From Thermoplasmatota archaeon (lineage in GTDB: Archaea > Thermoplasmatota > E2 > DHVEG-1), in the NCBI GenBank assembly GCA_016932245.1, contig JAFGDG010000018.1:1-36307 (forward strand): a stretch of DNA of 36,307 bases, read 5' to 3'. The position numbers were made by a program, and so were the translations under genes. Below, in pieces: positions 27,979 to 36,307 of the stretch. Every line of letters begins with the position of its first letter. Within the stretch, counting starts at the first letter, position 1. The notes under the pieces were generated by a model. That model was given only the letters and a program-made list of their open reading frames with translations. It ran no database searches and was not told the origin of the DNA.

Positions 27979-28407
27979 ATGACAAAAGAATTTGAACCAA
28001 ACATAATCGGGTTTTTGTGCAATTGGTGTTCCTATGCAGGTGCAGATCTTGCAGGAACAAGTAGGATTCAATATCCGCCAAATGTAAAAATAATACGAGT
28101 GATGTGTTCAGGTCGCATTAATCCTATTTTTGTCCTTAACGCTTTACAGCAGGGGATAGATGGTGTGATTATCGGTGGTTGTCATCCTGGTGAATGCCAT
28201 TATGAAACTGGAAACTACCTCACACGTCGACGCATCACAGTTTTGAAGAAATTATTGGAATATATTGGAATTGATCCACGCCGTGTTCAGATGACCTGGA
28301 TTTCTGCATCTGAAGGCGCCAAGTTTGCTGATGTGATTAAAGCTGCTACAGATGAAATAAGAAATCTTGGCCCCATACAGAAAATCAAAAGGAGAAATGA
28401 ATGGTAG
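27979..28407 (+). CDS. MvhD/FlxD-like [2Fe-2S] electron-transfer subunit (paralog 2)
   Basis: FLCNWCSYAGADLAGTSRIQYPPNVK, GGCHPGECHYETGNY and WISASEGAKFA. GGGAGG SD upstream. Confidence 0.9.
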   Translation: MTKEFEPNIIGFLCNWCSYAGADLAGTSRIQYPPNVKIIRVMCSGRINPIFVLNALQQGIDGVIIGGCHPGECHYETGNYLTRRRITVLKKLLEYIGIDPRRVQMTWISASEGAKFADVIKAATDEIRNLGPIQKIKRRNEW

Positions 28408-29354
28408 ATAATAAAGAACTAAGGCAAGAAATCCAAAAGATCTTGAAACAGGATGATGTCAAATATGTGATTTGTTACAAGAAGGGAACATATGGTTTTC
28501 AAACTACTCCATATTTTGTTTCAAAAAAGGACAATATTACTGAAATCATTTTTTCTCCGTTATGCGTAAATAATCTCTCGTCGTATGTCAAGTCCGAAGA
28601 GGAAAATAAAAAAATTGGAGTAGTGGTAAAAGGGTGTGATTCTAGGACACTTGTACAGATGTTAAACGAAAAACGACTACCGCGTGAGAGGTTGATAATA
28701 ATTGGTGTTGCATGTGGGGGTGTAATAGATGTTAAAAAACTCCAAAAGAATATTTCTGAACCTTTAGAGAACATTGATGTTTTTGAAGAAAAAGACAAAT
28801 TTGTTTTGCAGTTCAATAATAAAAAACAAACTATTCGTAAAAAAGAAGTTTTACTTGATAAATGTCTTCATTGTGAATATCCGACACCACTCAATTATGA
28901 TGTCCTAATTGGAGAAAAAACTAAATCACTTGGCAATGAGGAATATAAAGACGTGAAAGATTTCGAAAAGAAAAAACCTGATGAAAAATGGAAGTTTTGG
29001 GAGGAGCAATTTAGCTGTTGTATTAGGTGTTATGCTTGTCGCAATGTCTGCCCAGTTTGTTACTGTGAGAAATGTATGGCTGAGCAATTGGATCCGCAAT
29101 GGCTTTGCCGTTCAGTGAACCTTTCTGAGAATGCAGTATGGCATATTATACGTGCTTTTCATTTGGCTGGCCGATGTACTGGCTGTGGAGAATGTGAACG
29201 TGCTTGTCCCATGGATATACCATTGATGTTATTAAATAAAAAAATGGAAAAAGATGTCAAAGAACTTTTTGATTATAGCGCTGGAGTGGAACTAGGCAGT
29301 AAACCTTTACTGGCAATATTTAAACCTGATGACCCTGAGGAGGATATCAAATAA
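28401..29354 (+). CDS. Fe-S protein with FrhB/FdhB-like N-terminal region and two 4Fe-4S motifs (Flx-like module)
   Basis: KGCDSRTLVQMLNEKRLPRERLIIIGVACGG, CIRCYACRNVCPVCYCEKC and CTGCGECERACPMDI. Confidence 0.72.
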   Translation: MVDNKELRQEIQKILKQDDVKYVICYKKGTYGFQTTPYFVSKKDNITEIIFSPLCVNNLSSYVKSEEENKKIGVVVKGCDSRTLVQMLNEKRLPRERLIIIGVACGGVIDVKKLQKNISEPLENIDVFEEKDKFVLQFNNKKQTIRKKEVLLDKCLHCEYPTPLNYDVLIGEKTKSLGNEEYKDVKDFEKKKPDEKWKFWEEQFSCCIRCYACRNVCPVCYCEKCMAEQLDPQWLCRSVNLSENAVWHIIRAFHLAGRCTGCGECERACPMDIPLMLLNKKMEKDVKELFDYSAGVELGSKPLLAIFKPDDPEEDIK

Positions 29355-29357
29355 AAA

Positions 29358-30383
29358 ATGCAAGAAATGATCATTGACAAGGGTAAAATTAATGATTTTA
29401 TCAATCAAATTATTCCAGACCATATTGTTTTTGCCCCAGTGAAGAACAAAGATATAATCTTATTTAAACCGATTAAAAAACCAGATGAAATGACGCTGGA
29501 TTACGAGAATAGCAGGATTCCCCCCAAATCGATTTATTTACCTCAAACCGAGACTTTATTTAGATTTTCAAAAGATAAAAATATAACTCTTGAAACACCT
29601 AAAAAGGATGAAAGAACGCTTATATTTGGCATAAGACCATGTGATGCCAAGAGCTTGAAAATCCTTGATCAAGTTTTCACCGGTGAACACGAAGATTCTC
29701 TGTATCTGTCAAAGAGAAAAAACTCAATTCTGGTTGGTTTAGCATGCCACAATCCCTGCTTAAACTGTTTTTGCACTTCTGTCAACGGTAGCCCAACTGG
29801 CACAGATGGCCTAGACGTTTTACTAACAGATATTGGTGACAGATACTATGTCGAATCAATTACTAAAAAAGGGGAAAAAATTGTGAAAAACTTTGCAGGT
29901 TTCAAGCCTGCAAATAAAGAGGACAAAAAGAAAAAAGAAAAAGTAACGAAAAAAGCCAAAGATAACATTAAAAGACATATAAAAAGCGAAAAACTAGTAC
30001 CCATTCTTGACTCAATTTTTGAAAATAAATATTGGGAGGAAATCGCCAGAACATGTTTAGGATGTGGCATTTGTACATTTCTGTGTCCCACTTGCCATTG
30101 TTTTGATATGCAAGACGAAATCGTAGGAGATAGAGGCGCTCGTATACGTGTTTGGGATTCATGTATGTACTCAGAATATACTATGCAAGCATCTGGCTAT
30201 AACCCTAGACCCAATCGGATGAATCGCATTAGAAATAGAGTGTTTCATAAATTTAACTATTTTCCTAAAAACAATCAGGTTTTTGGCTGCGTAGGTTGTG
30301 GAAGATGTATAACTGAATGTCCGGTAAACATCGACATAATTGAGATAGTGAATCAGGCACGGGAGGTTAAAAAAGATGAATAA
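29358..30383 (+). CDS. 4Fe-4S protein of the sulfhydrogenase beta / AsrA-like family (Flx-like module)
   Basis: FGIRPCDAKSLKILDQVF, CHNPCLNCFCTSVNGSPTGTDGLDVLLTDIG, CLGCGICTFLCPTCHCFDMQDE and CVGCGRCITECPVNIDI. Confidence 0.82.
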   Translation: MQEMIIDKGKINDFINQIIPDHIVFAPVKNKDIILFKPIKKPDEMTLDYENSRIPPKSIYLPQTETLFRFSKDKNITLETPKKDERTLIFGIRPCDAKSLKILDQVFTGEHEDSLYLSKRKNSILVGLACHNPCLNCFCTSVNGSPTGTDGLDVLLTDIGDRYYVESITKKGEKIVKNFAGFKPANKEDKKKKEKVTKKAKDNIKRHIKSEKLVPILDSIFENKYWEEIARTCLGCGICTFLCPTCHCFDMQDEIVGDRGARIRVWDSCMYSEYTMQASGYNPRPNRMNRIRNRVFHKFNYFPKNNQVFGCVGCGRCITECPVNIDIIEIVNQAREVKKDE

Positions 30384-31212
30384 TCCCTACAAGCCTTGGC
30401 TTGCCATTATAGAAAACATCACGGACGAAGTTGGCGGTGAACGTGCTATCAAAACTCTCAGACTGAAAGTTAAAGACAAAAAGATTCGGGAGAACTTTTC
30501 TTTTAAACCTGGTCAATGCATAATGGTAAGCCTGTTTGGCGTAGGAGAATGCATGTTTGCTATTGCCTCATCACCAACTGAAAAAGAGTATGTTGAAGTC
30601 AGTATAATGAGACATGGCAAAGTAACCAGTGCCCTTCATGATGCAAAGATTGGTGACACCCTAGGGATGAGAGGACCATATGGAAATAGTTTCAATGTTG
30701 ATGATTGGATTGGTAAAAACATGGTTTTCATTGGTGGAGGGATCGGCCAGGCGCCATTACGCTCTGTTATACATTACATAATGGCTAATCGTAAAAAATA
30801 TGACAGAATTGATGTCATTTATGGTGCAAGAAGTTCTAAGGATTTATGTTTTAAAGAAGAATTATTTGAATTGGAAAAAAGAAACGATATTAATGTTCAT
30901 CTATCTATTGATAAAGAAGAGCACGGGTGGGATCGTTTCGTAGGTTTTGTTCCAGATAATCTTCTAAAAGTCAGTCCTTCTCCAGAAAATACGATAGCTG
31001 TTACTTGCGGCCCACCTATTATGATAAAGTTTGTAATTGAAAAGCTGTTGAAACTAGGATTCCCACCCAACCAGATTTTTACCACTCTTGAGATGAGAAT
31101 GAAATGTGGCATAGGAAAATGTGGTAGATGTAACATTGGCAATGTATATGTCTGCAAAGATGGGCCTGTTTTCTCATATCAACAATTAAAAAGTATTAAA
31201 GGAGAAAAATGA
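30376..31212 (+). CDS. FAD/NAD(P)-binding oxidoreductase, PyrK/AsrB/sulfhydrogenase gamma/FlxA-like
   Basis: GMRGPYGNSFNVDDWIGKNMVFIGGGIGQAPLRSVI and C-terminal 2Fe-2S motif MKCGIGKCGRCNIGNVYVCKDGPVFSY. Confidence 0.87.
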   Translation: MNNPYKPWLAIIENITDEVGGERAIKTLRLKVKDKKIRENFSFKPGQCIMVSLFGVGECMFAIASSPTEKEYVEVSIMRHGKVTSALHDAKIGDTLGMRGPYGNSFNVDDWIGKNMVFIGGGIGQAPLRSVIHYIMANRKKYDRIDVIYGARSSKDLCFKEELFELEKRNDINVHLSIDKEEHGWDRFVGFVPDNLLKVSPSPENTIAVTCGPPIMIKFVIEKLLKLGFPPNQIFTTLEMRMKCGIGKCGRCNIGNVYVCKDGPVFSYQQLKSIKGEK

Positions 31213-34200
31213 GAAACAACACGAGTAAGAACCACAATGATTCAAAACCTGTTTCTAAAGTTTTAGTTGTAGGTGGTGGCATATCTGGTATACAATCTTC
31301 TCTTGATTTGGCAAACTCAGGTTTCAGAGTATATCTTCTAGATAAAAAACCCAGTATTGGAGGTGTGATGGCTCAATTGGACAAGACTTTCCCCACTAAC
31401 GATTGTTCCATGTGTATTCTTTCACCAAAGCTTGTTGAAGCAGGTCGTCATCCAAATATTGAAATTTTAACATGTTCCAATGTTGAACAAGTAGCAGGAC
31501 AAGCAGGTCATTTTCAGGTCGTTGTGCAAAAACACTCAAGATATATAGATATTGAAAAATGTAAAAGTTGCGGGGATTGTTGTGATGTTTGCCCTGTTGT
31601 TCTTCCGAACACTTTTGAAGAAAGTTTATCCGATCGACATGCTATTTATCAACTGTTTCCTCAGGCAAATCCTAGTGCGTTTATAATTGAAAAACAAGGT
31701 ACCCCTCCTTGCCGTGCTATTTGTCCTCTTCATGTTAACGCTCAGGGATATGTCTCCTTAGTTTCCGCTGGTAAATATCGGGAAGCTTTTGAGCTCGTAA
31801 GGGAAAAGAATCCTTTTTTGGGCATCACGGGTCGCATTTGTACTCGCCCATGCGAAGCTGCTTGCCGACGTGGAGATCTGGATGATCCAGTTGCTATTGA
31901 TTACCTAAAACGTTTTGTTTGTGATAGAGAATATAATGAAAAAATTCAACATCCTGAAAAAGCACCTTTAACCAGTAAGAAAGTTGCTATTATTGGTTCT
32001 GGACCTGCAGGACTGTTATCTGCTTATGATCTGGCATTAAAAGGTCATAAACCTACTGTTTTTGAATCTCTTCCAGTGGCTGGTGGTATGCTTGCCGTGG
32101 GAATTCCAAGTTATCGACTTCCTCGCAATATTTTGAAAAGAGAGATTGATTTAGTTAAGAACCTTGGCGTCGAGATTAAAACCAATGTTTGTATCGGAAA
32201 AAATGTAACTCTCTCTAACTTAAGAGACAATTTTGATGCGGTCTTTATTGCAGTGGGAACCCATATTGCTCGTAAATTGGGCATTCCCGGTGAAGAGTTA
32301 GAAGGAGTTATTTCAGCTACTGATTTCCTGAGAAAATATAACCTTACTAAAGATGTTAATGCAGGTCAACGGGTTGCAGTGATTGGTGGCGGCGATGCTG
32401 CCGTGGATGCAGCTCGAACATCGCTTCGCGTAGCTCAACAGAAATATGGCGATAGGGCTGAGGTTTTCATTATTTATCGTCGATCAATTGAAGAGGCACC
32501 TGCACAGAAATCAGAGATTGAAGAAGCTCAAAGAGAAGGCATACACTTTATTTTCCTATCGGCTCCCATTCGCATACTTGGAAAGAACAGTAAAGTTACT
32601 GGTGTTGAATGCCAGCGGATGAAACTTGGAAAACCAGATACTAGTGGCAGGAGGCGGCCTATCCCCATTCCAAATTCAGAGTTTACAATTGATGTTGATA
32701 TGGTACTGCCTGCAATAGGCCAGAAACCTGATATGTCTTTTCTCTCTAAAGGAGAAGCTCTTAACATTTCTGAGTGGGGCACTATTAAGGTTGACCCAGT
32801 TACTCTTGAAACAAATTTTTCTGGTGTTTTTGCTGGTGGTGATGCAGTTACAGGCCCTCAGACATATATCGAGGCCATGGCAGCGGGTAGAAGAGCGGCC
32901 GTTTCAATTGATCGTTATTTACGTGGAGAAAATCTTAGATTTAAGCGAGAGGAGGAGGGAACATCTGATGAATATGTAAAAGTTGATATTACGGAATTGA
33001 AGAAGATTCCACGCGTGGAGATGGCTTCTCTCCCCTTGAGGAAGCGTAAGGGATCTTTTGATGAAGTGGAACTCGGTTTTTCTGAAAAAGATGCAATATC
33101 TGAAGCAGGGCGTTGCCTGAATTGCGGCGGTTGCTGTGAATGCATGCAATGTGTAGGCGCTTGTGAACCTGAAGCGATTTTCCATGACATGAAGGACGAA
33201 CTAATTACCTTGGATGTAGGGTCCGTGATTCTTTCTCCAGGATTTGACGAAGTTAATCCACTAATTAAAAGTGAGTTTGGTTATGGTCGTTTTCCTAATG
33301 TCATCTCTAGTATCGAGTTTGAAAGGATCTTGAGTGCTTCAGGTCCATTCCAAGGTCGTGTGGTACGTCCTTCAGATGAAAAGGAACCTAAGAAGATTGC
33401 TTGGATACAATGTGTAGGAAGTCGTGATCCTCATATAAACAAGGGTTACTGTTCCTCAGTATGTTGTATGTATGCGGTTAAAGAGGCAGTAATTGCCAAG
33501 GAGCATGCACCAAATGTTGAACCCACCATTTTTTTTATGGATATGCGTGCTTTCGGAAAAGATTTCGATAAATATATTGACAGAGCAGAGGGAGAAAATA
33601 ATGTACGATTTATTCGCTCACGTATTTCGAATATCGATGAAGATCCAAAGACTCGTAATCTTATCATTAAATTTGAAAATGAAAAAGGTGGTCTGAGTAG
33701 TGAGGAGTTTGATCTTGCAGTATTATCTGTTGGTCTCAATCCTCCTGATGATTCGGTTCGGTTAGCAGATAAATTTGGAATAAATTTAAATAAATATAAC
33801 TTTGCAAACACCTCTACTTTTCGTCCTTTGGAGACCAATAAACCTGGCATTTATGTGGCTGGTACTTTTTCAGGTCCAAAGGACATTCCTGAAACTGTAG
33901 CTCAGGCCAGTGGTGTATCCGCCATGGTGTCTGGCTTACTCTCTGAATCGCGTGGTGAACATGTAACGATAAAACAGTATCCATCTGAGATGGATGTAAG
34001 ACATGAACCTGTTCGTGTTGGTGTTTTTATTTGTCATTGTGGAAGTAATATTGGGGGATATCTTGATGTTCCCTCTCTAGCTGAATATACTAGAACCCTT
34101 CCCAAGGTGGTATATGCTGAGGATAATTTGTTTACTTGTTCACAGGATACACAGACACATATCAAGGAAATGATTAAAGAACATACAATAAACAGGATAG

Positions 34201-35696
34201 TGGTGGCTTCTTGTACTCCTCGAACCCACGAACCATTATTTCAGGATACGATCAAAGAAGCTGGTTTGAACCCTTATCTTTTTGAGATGGCAAATATCCG
34301 TGATCAATGCAGTTGGGTTCATATGAAAGAACCAGAGAAGGCTACAGAAAAAGCACGCGATCTAATTAAAATGGCCGTCTCCAAAGCCGGTTTGTTAAAC
34401 CCTTTGCCAACCGTGAGATTGGATGTGAATCACAAAGGATTGATTATTGGAGGCGGCCTTACTGGTCTAACCAGTGCTTTGAAACTTGCTGAACAAGGAT
34501 TTGAAACATTTTTGATTGAGAAAGAAAAAGAACTTGGCGGAAACCTTAGAGATATTCACTATACCCTTTATGGTGAAAATGCCCAAGATTTTTTAAAGGA
34601 CTTGATTCAAAAAGTTAAAAATAATGATAAAATCAAAATTTTCACTGGTGCTAAGATTGAAAATATTTCTGGTTATGTTGGTAATTTCAAAACCATCATT
34701 AAAGACAAAGACGCAAAGATGGAAGTGGATCATGGTACCATCATTGTTGCTACTGGGGCTCGGGAAAATAAACCAAGAGAGTATTTGTACGGCAAAGATA
34801 AAAGAGTGCTAACACAGAGAGAATTTGAACAAAGAATATTTGCGGGTAATTTCAAAATTGATAATAATCAGAATGTAGTCATGATTCAATGTGTAGGTTC
34901 ACGTGATGCTGATCATCCTTATTGCAGTCGTATATGTTGCAGTCAAGCAGTAAAAAATGCTTTGAAAATTAAAGAGATAAACGAAAAAGCAAATGTGTAC
35001 ATTCTTTACCGCGATATGAGAACCTACGGCTTCAAAGAGGATTATTATCAAAAAGCTCGTGAGAAAGGAATAATTTTCATTAGATATACTCCAGAAAAAA
35101 AACCTATTGTTAGAAAAGATAGTGATAAGCTCCTAGTGACGGTTCACGACATATTATTGGATGAGGACTTAGTTATTGATACAGATATTTTAACTCTGAG
35201 TGCTGGCATCGTTCCATCGGAAGACAATCAGAGAGTGTCCCAGCTGCTAAAAGTACCCTTGAATGAGGATGGTTTTTTCATGGAGGCACATATGAAATTA
35301 CGTCCTGTGGATTTTGCAACTGAGGGCGTTTTCCTTGCAGGCATGGCCCATTCGCCTAAGTTTATTGACGAAAGTATTTCGCAGGCTTGTGCTTCCGTAT
35401 CAAGGGCTTGTACTATTCTTACGAAGGAGCATCTTGAGCTCCCTGGCAAGGTTGCAGAGGTTGATGAGAAACATTGCATAGGCTGTGGTTTATGTATCGA
35501 AGTATGCAGCTACAGAGCGATAGAACTTGTCACAAAAAAGGTTGGTGAAAAGGAAAAAATTGTTGCAAAGGTAAATGAAGCGTTATGCAAAGGCTGTGGA
35601 GCTTGCGCTGGTTCCTGTTACTCTGGTGCTATCCAGCATAAGGGATTCACAGACGGCCAAATTCTTACAATGCTTAAAACTCTTGGAGAAAAATAG
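31209..35696 (+). CDS. hdrA: Giant HdrA-GltD/NfnB-HdrA fusion (HdrA3, 1495 aa)
   Basis: Same architecture as HdrA2: TFPTNDCSMCILSPKLVEAGRHPNI, GltD module CRAICPLHVNAQGY / VAIIGSGPAGLLSAYDLA / VAVIGGGDAAVDAARTSLR, VGVFICHCGSNIGGY, RIVVASCTPRTHEPLF, and C-terminal ferredoxin pair. Confidence 0.9.
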   Translation: MRNNTSKNHNDSKPVSKVLVVGGGISGIQSSLDLANSGFRVYLLDKKPSIGGVMAQLDKTFPTNDCSMCILSPKLVEAGRHPNIEILTCSNVEQVAGQAGHFQVVVQKHSRYIDIEKCKSCGDCCDVCPVVLPNTFEESLSDRHAIYQLFPQANPSAFIIEKQGTPPCRAICPLHVNAQGYVSLVSAGKYREAFELVREKNPFLGITGRICTRPCEAACRRGDLDDPVAIDYLKRFVCDREYNEKIQHPEKAPLTSKKVAIIGSGPAGLLSAYDLALKGHKPTVFESLPVAGGMLAVGIPSYRLPRNILKREIDLVKNLGVEIKTNVCIGKNVTLSNLRDNFDAVFIAVGTHIARKLGIPGEELEGVISATDFLRKYNLTKDVNAGQRVAVIGGGDAAVDAARTSLRVAQQKYGDRAEVFIIYRRSIEEAPAQKSEIEEAQREGIHFIFLSAPIRILGKNSKVTGVECQRMKLGKPDTSGRRRPIPIPNSEFTIDVDMVLPAIGQKPDMSFLSKGEALNISEWGTIKVDPVTLETNFSGVFAGGDAVTGPQTYIEAMAAGRRAAVSIDRYLRGENLRFKREEEGTSDEYVKVDITELKKIPRVEMASLPLRKRKGSFDEVELGFSEKDAISEAGRCLNCGGCCECMQCVGACEPEAIFHDMKDELITLDVGSVILSPGFDEVNPLIKSEFGYGRFPNVISSIEFERILSASGPFQGRVVRPSDEKEPKKIAWIQCVGSRDPHINKGYCSSVCCMYAVKEAVIAKEHAPNVEPTIFFMDMRAFGKDFDKYIDRAEGENNVRFIRSRISNIDEDPKTRNLIIKFENEKGGLSSEEFDLAVLSVGLNPPDDSVRLADKFGINLNKYNFANTSTFRPLETNKPGIYVAGTFSGPKDIPETVAQASGVSAMVSGLLSESRGEHVTIKQYPSEMDVRHEPVRVGVFICHCGSNIGGYLDVPSLAEYTRTLPKVVYAEDNLFTCSQDTQTHIKEMIKEHTINRIVVASCTPRTHEPLFQDTIKEAGLNPYLFEMANIRDQCSWVHMKEPEKATEKARDLIKMAVSKAGLLNPLPTVRLDVNHKGLIIGGGLTGLTSALKLAEQGFETFLIEKEKELGGNLRDIHYTLYGENAQDFLKDLIQKVKNNDKIKIFTGAKIENISGYVGNFKTIIKDKDAKMEVDHGTIIVATGARENKPREYLYGKDKRVLTQREFEQRIFAGNFKIDNNQNVVMIQCVGSRDADHPYCSRICCSQAVKNALKIKEINEKANVYILYRDMRTYGFKEDYYQKAREKGIIFIRYTPEKKPIVRKDSDKLLVTVHDILLDEDLVIDTDILTLSAGIVPSEDNQRVSQLLKVPLNEDGFFMEAHMKLRPVDFATEGVFLAGMAHSPKFIDESISQACASVSRACTILTKEHLELPGKVAEVDEKHCIGCGLCIEVCSYRAIELVTKKVGEKEKIVAKVNEALCKGCGACAGSCYSGAIQHKGFTDGQILTMLKTLGEK

Positions 35697-35718
35697 AATA
35701 TGTGTCTTGACTTATTCT

Positions 35719-36282
35719 TCACAGTATTCCTTTATAACCTTCACAAAGAGGGCATCCAACACATCTGTTTTCTTTAAAAGATTTACAGTTAGGACAATCT
35801 GTTTTGAAGTCGCATTTCATTTTGCGTTTCTCATCTTCTGTAAAAAATCTGACGTGATGACATGTAGAAGAAGAAGTGGCGATAGGCATAACATTATATT
35901 TTGTGATATCAGTAAAATTAAATGAAAAACACTGTTCAATCATTGACTCCATGGTATCTGTGTTTTCGGCAACCGCAAGCATTACAAAATTATATTCTCC
36001 ATACGTGTTGAAGTAGCAAATTATTTTAGGACAGTTCTGCACATGGTTAATGACTTTACTTTTAAATCTTGCTTCTAAACAAATGAAAAACATTTTTAGT
36101 CCCAATTTTTCAATATCTATATTACAATTCACTTTTAGCATGTCTCTTTGAAGACGTTTTAGTCTTGATCTTACAGCCGTATGAGATAATCCTACTTGCT
36201 TCCCTATTTTTGTGGTTCCCTGCTGCCAATCTTCATTTATCATGTAGATAATTTTTTTATCTATCTCATCAAGATGCTTCAT
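35719..36282 (-). CDS. Lrp/AsnC-family transcriptional regulator with Cys-rich C-terminal tail
   Basis: N-terminal HTH LDEIDKKIIYMINEDWQQGTTKIGKQVGLSHTAVRSRLKRL. C-terminal CDFKTDCPNCKSFKENRCVGCPLC. Confidence 0.82.
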   Translation of the reverse strand: MKHLDEIDKKIIYMINEDWQQGTTKIGKQVGLSHTAVRSRLKRLQRDMLKVNCNIDIEKLGLKMFFICLEARFKSKVINHVQNCPKIICYFNTYGEYNFVMLAVAENTDTMESMIEQCFSFNFTDITKYNVMPIATSSSTCHHVRFFTEDEKRKMKCDFKTDCPNCKSFKENRCVGCPLCEGYKGIL

Positions 36283-36307
36283 TTTCTAATGTTATGCAAT
36301 ATGAATA

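Noticed and set aside
31680-31870. CGR to TGR change in the GltD Fe-S motif of HdrA3 (ITGRIC versus VCGRIC in HdrA2) as a lost cluster ligand
   Set aside because: The TGR[VI]C form is, to my recollection, common in GltD/NfnB-like homologs, so it is not clearly a loss.
1-36307. CRISPR arrays, tRNA, rRNA, transposases or phage genes
   Set aside because: I saw no regularly spaced direct repeats, conserved RNA segments or mobile-element proteins. Nearly all of the window is accounted for by metabolic and regulatory genes.

Overview
The window looks archaeal, judging by TATA-like elements, Lrp-type regulators and Hdr/Mvh gene families; I infer this without a taxonomic search. Its core is an almost uninterrupted plus-strand redox supercluster from about 4.6 to 35.7 kb. 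In order it encodes: a 37-aa leader-like ORF; a soluble fumarate reductase/succinate dehydrogenase-like pair; a four-subunit 2-oxoacid (2-oxoglutarate-like):ferredoxin oxidoreductase; a tandem HdrA with HdrC and HdrB; an MvhGAD-type [NiFe] hydrogenase with its maturation protease; a GlcD/GlcF-like 2-hydroxyacid oxidase; a lipoate-protein ligase; a second HdrC-HdrB with a giant 1653-aa HdrA-GltD-HdrA fusion; and a Flx-like module (MvhD/FlxD, two Fe-S proteins, a FAD/NAD protein) followed by a second giant 1495-aa HdrA-GltD-HdrA fusion. On the left, on the minus strand, are sucCD, a metallophosphoesterase and a duplicated winged-helix regulator divergent from the cluster. On the right, an Lrp-like regulator with a six-Cys tail is convergent. 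Points of interest: HdrA fusions carrying an inserted NfnB/GltD flavodomain, one with an internal duplication of its nucleotide-binding domain; altered cluster-ligand cysteines in HdrA1; a 64-nt identical block in two mvhD paralogs; a CTG start codon for hdrC1; and co-localised enzymes for the fumarate to 2-oxoglutarate branch of the reductive TCA pathway. I saw no RNA genes, CRISPR arrays or mobile elements.
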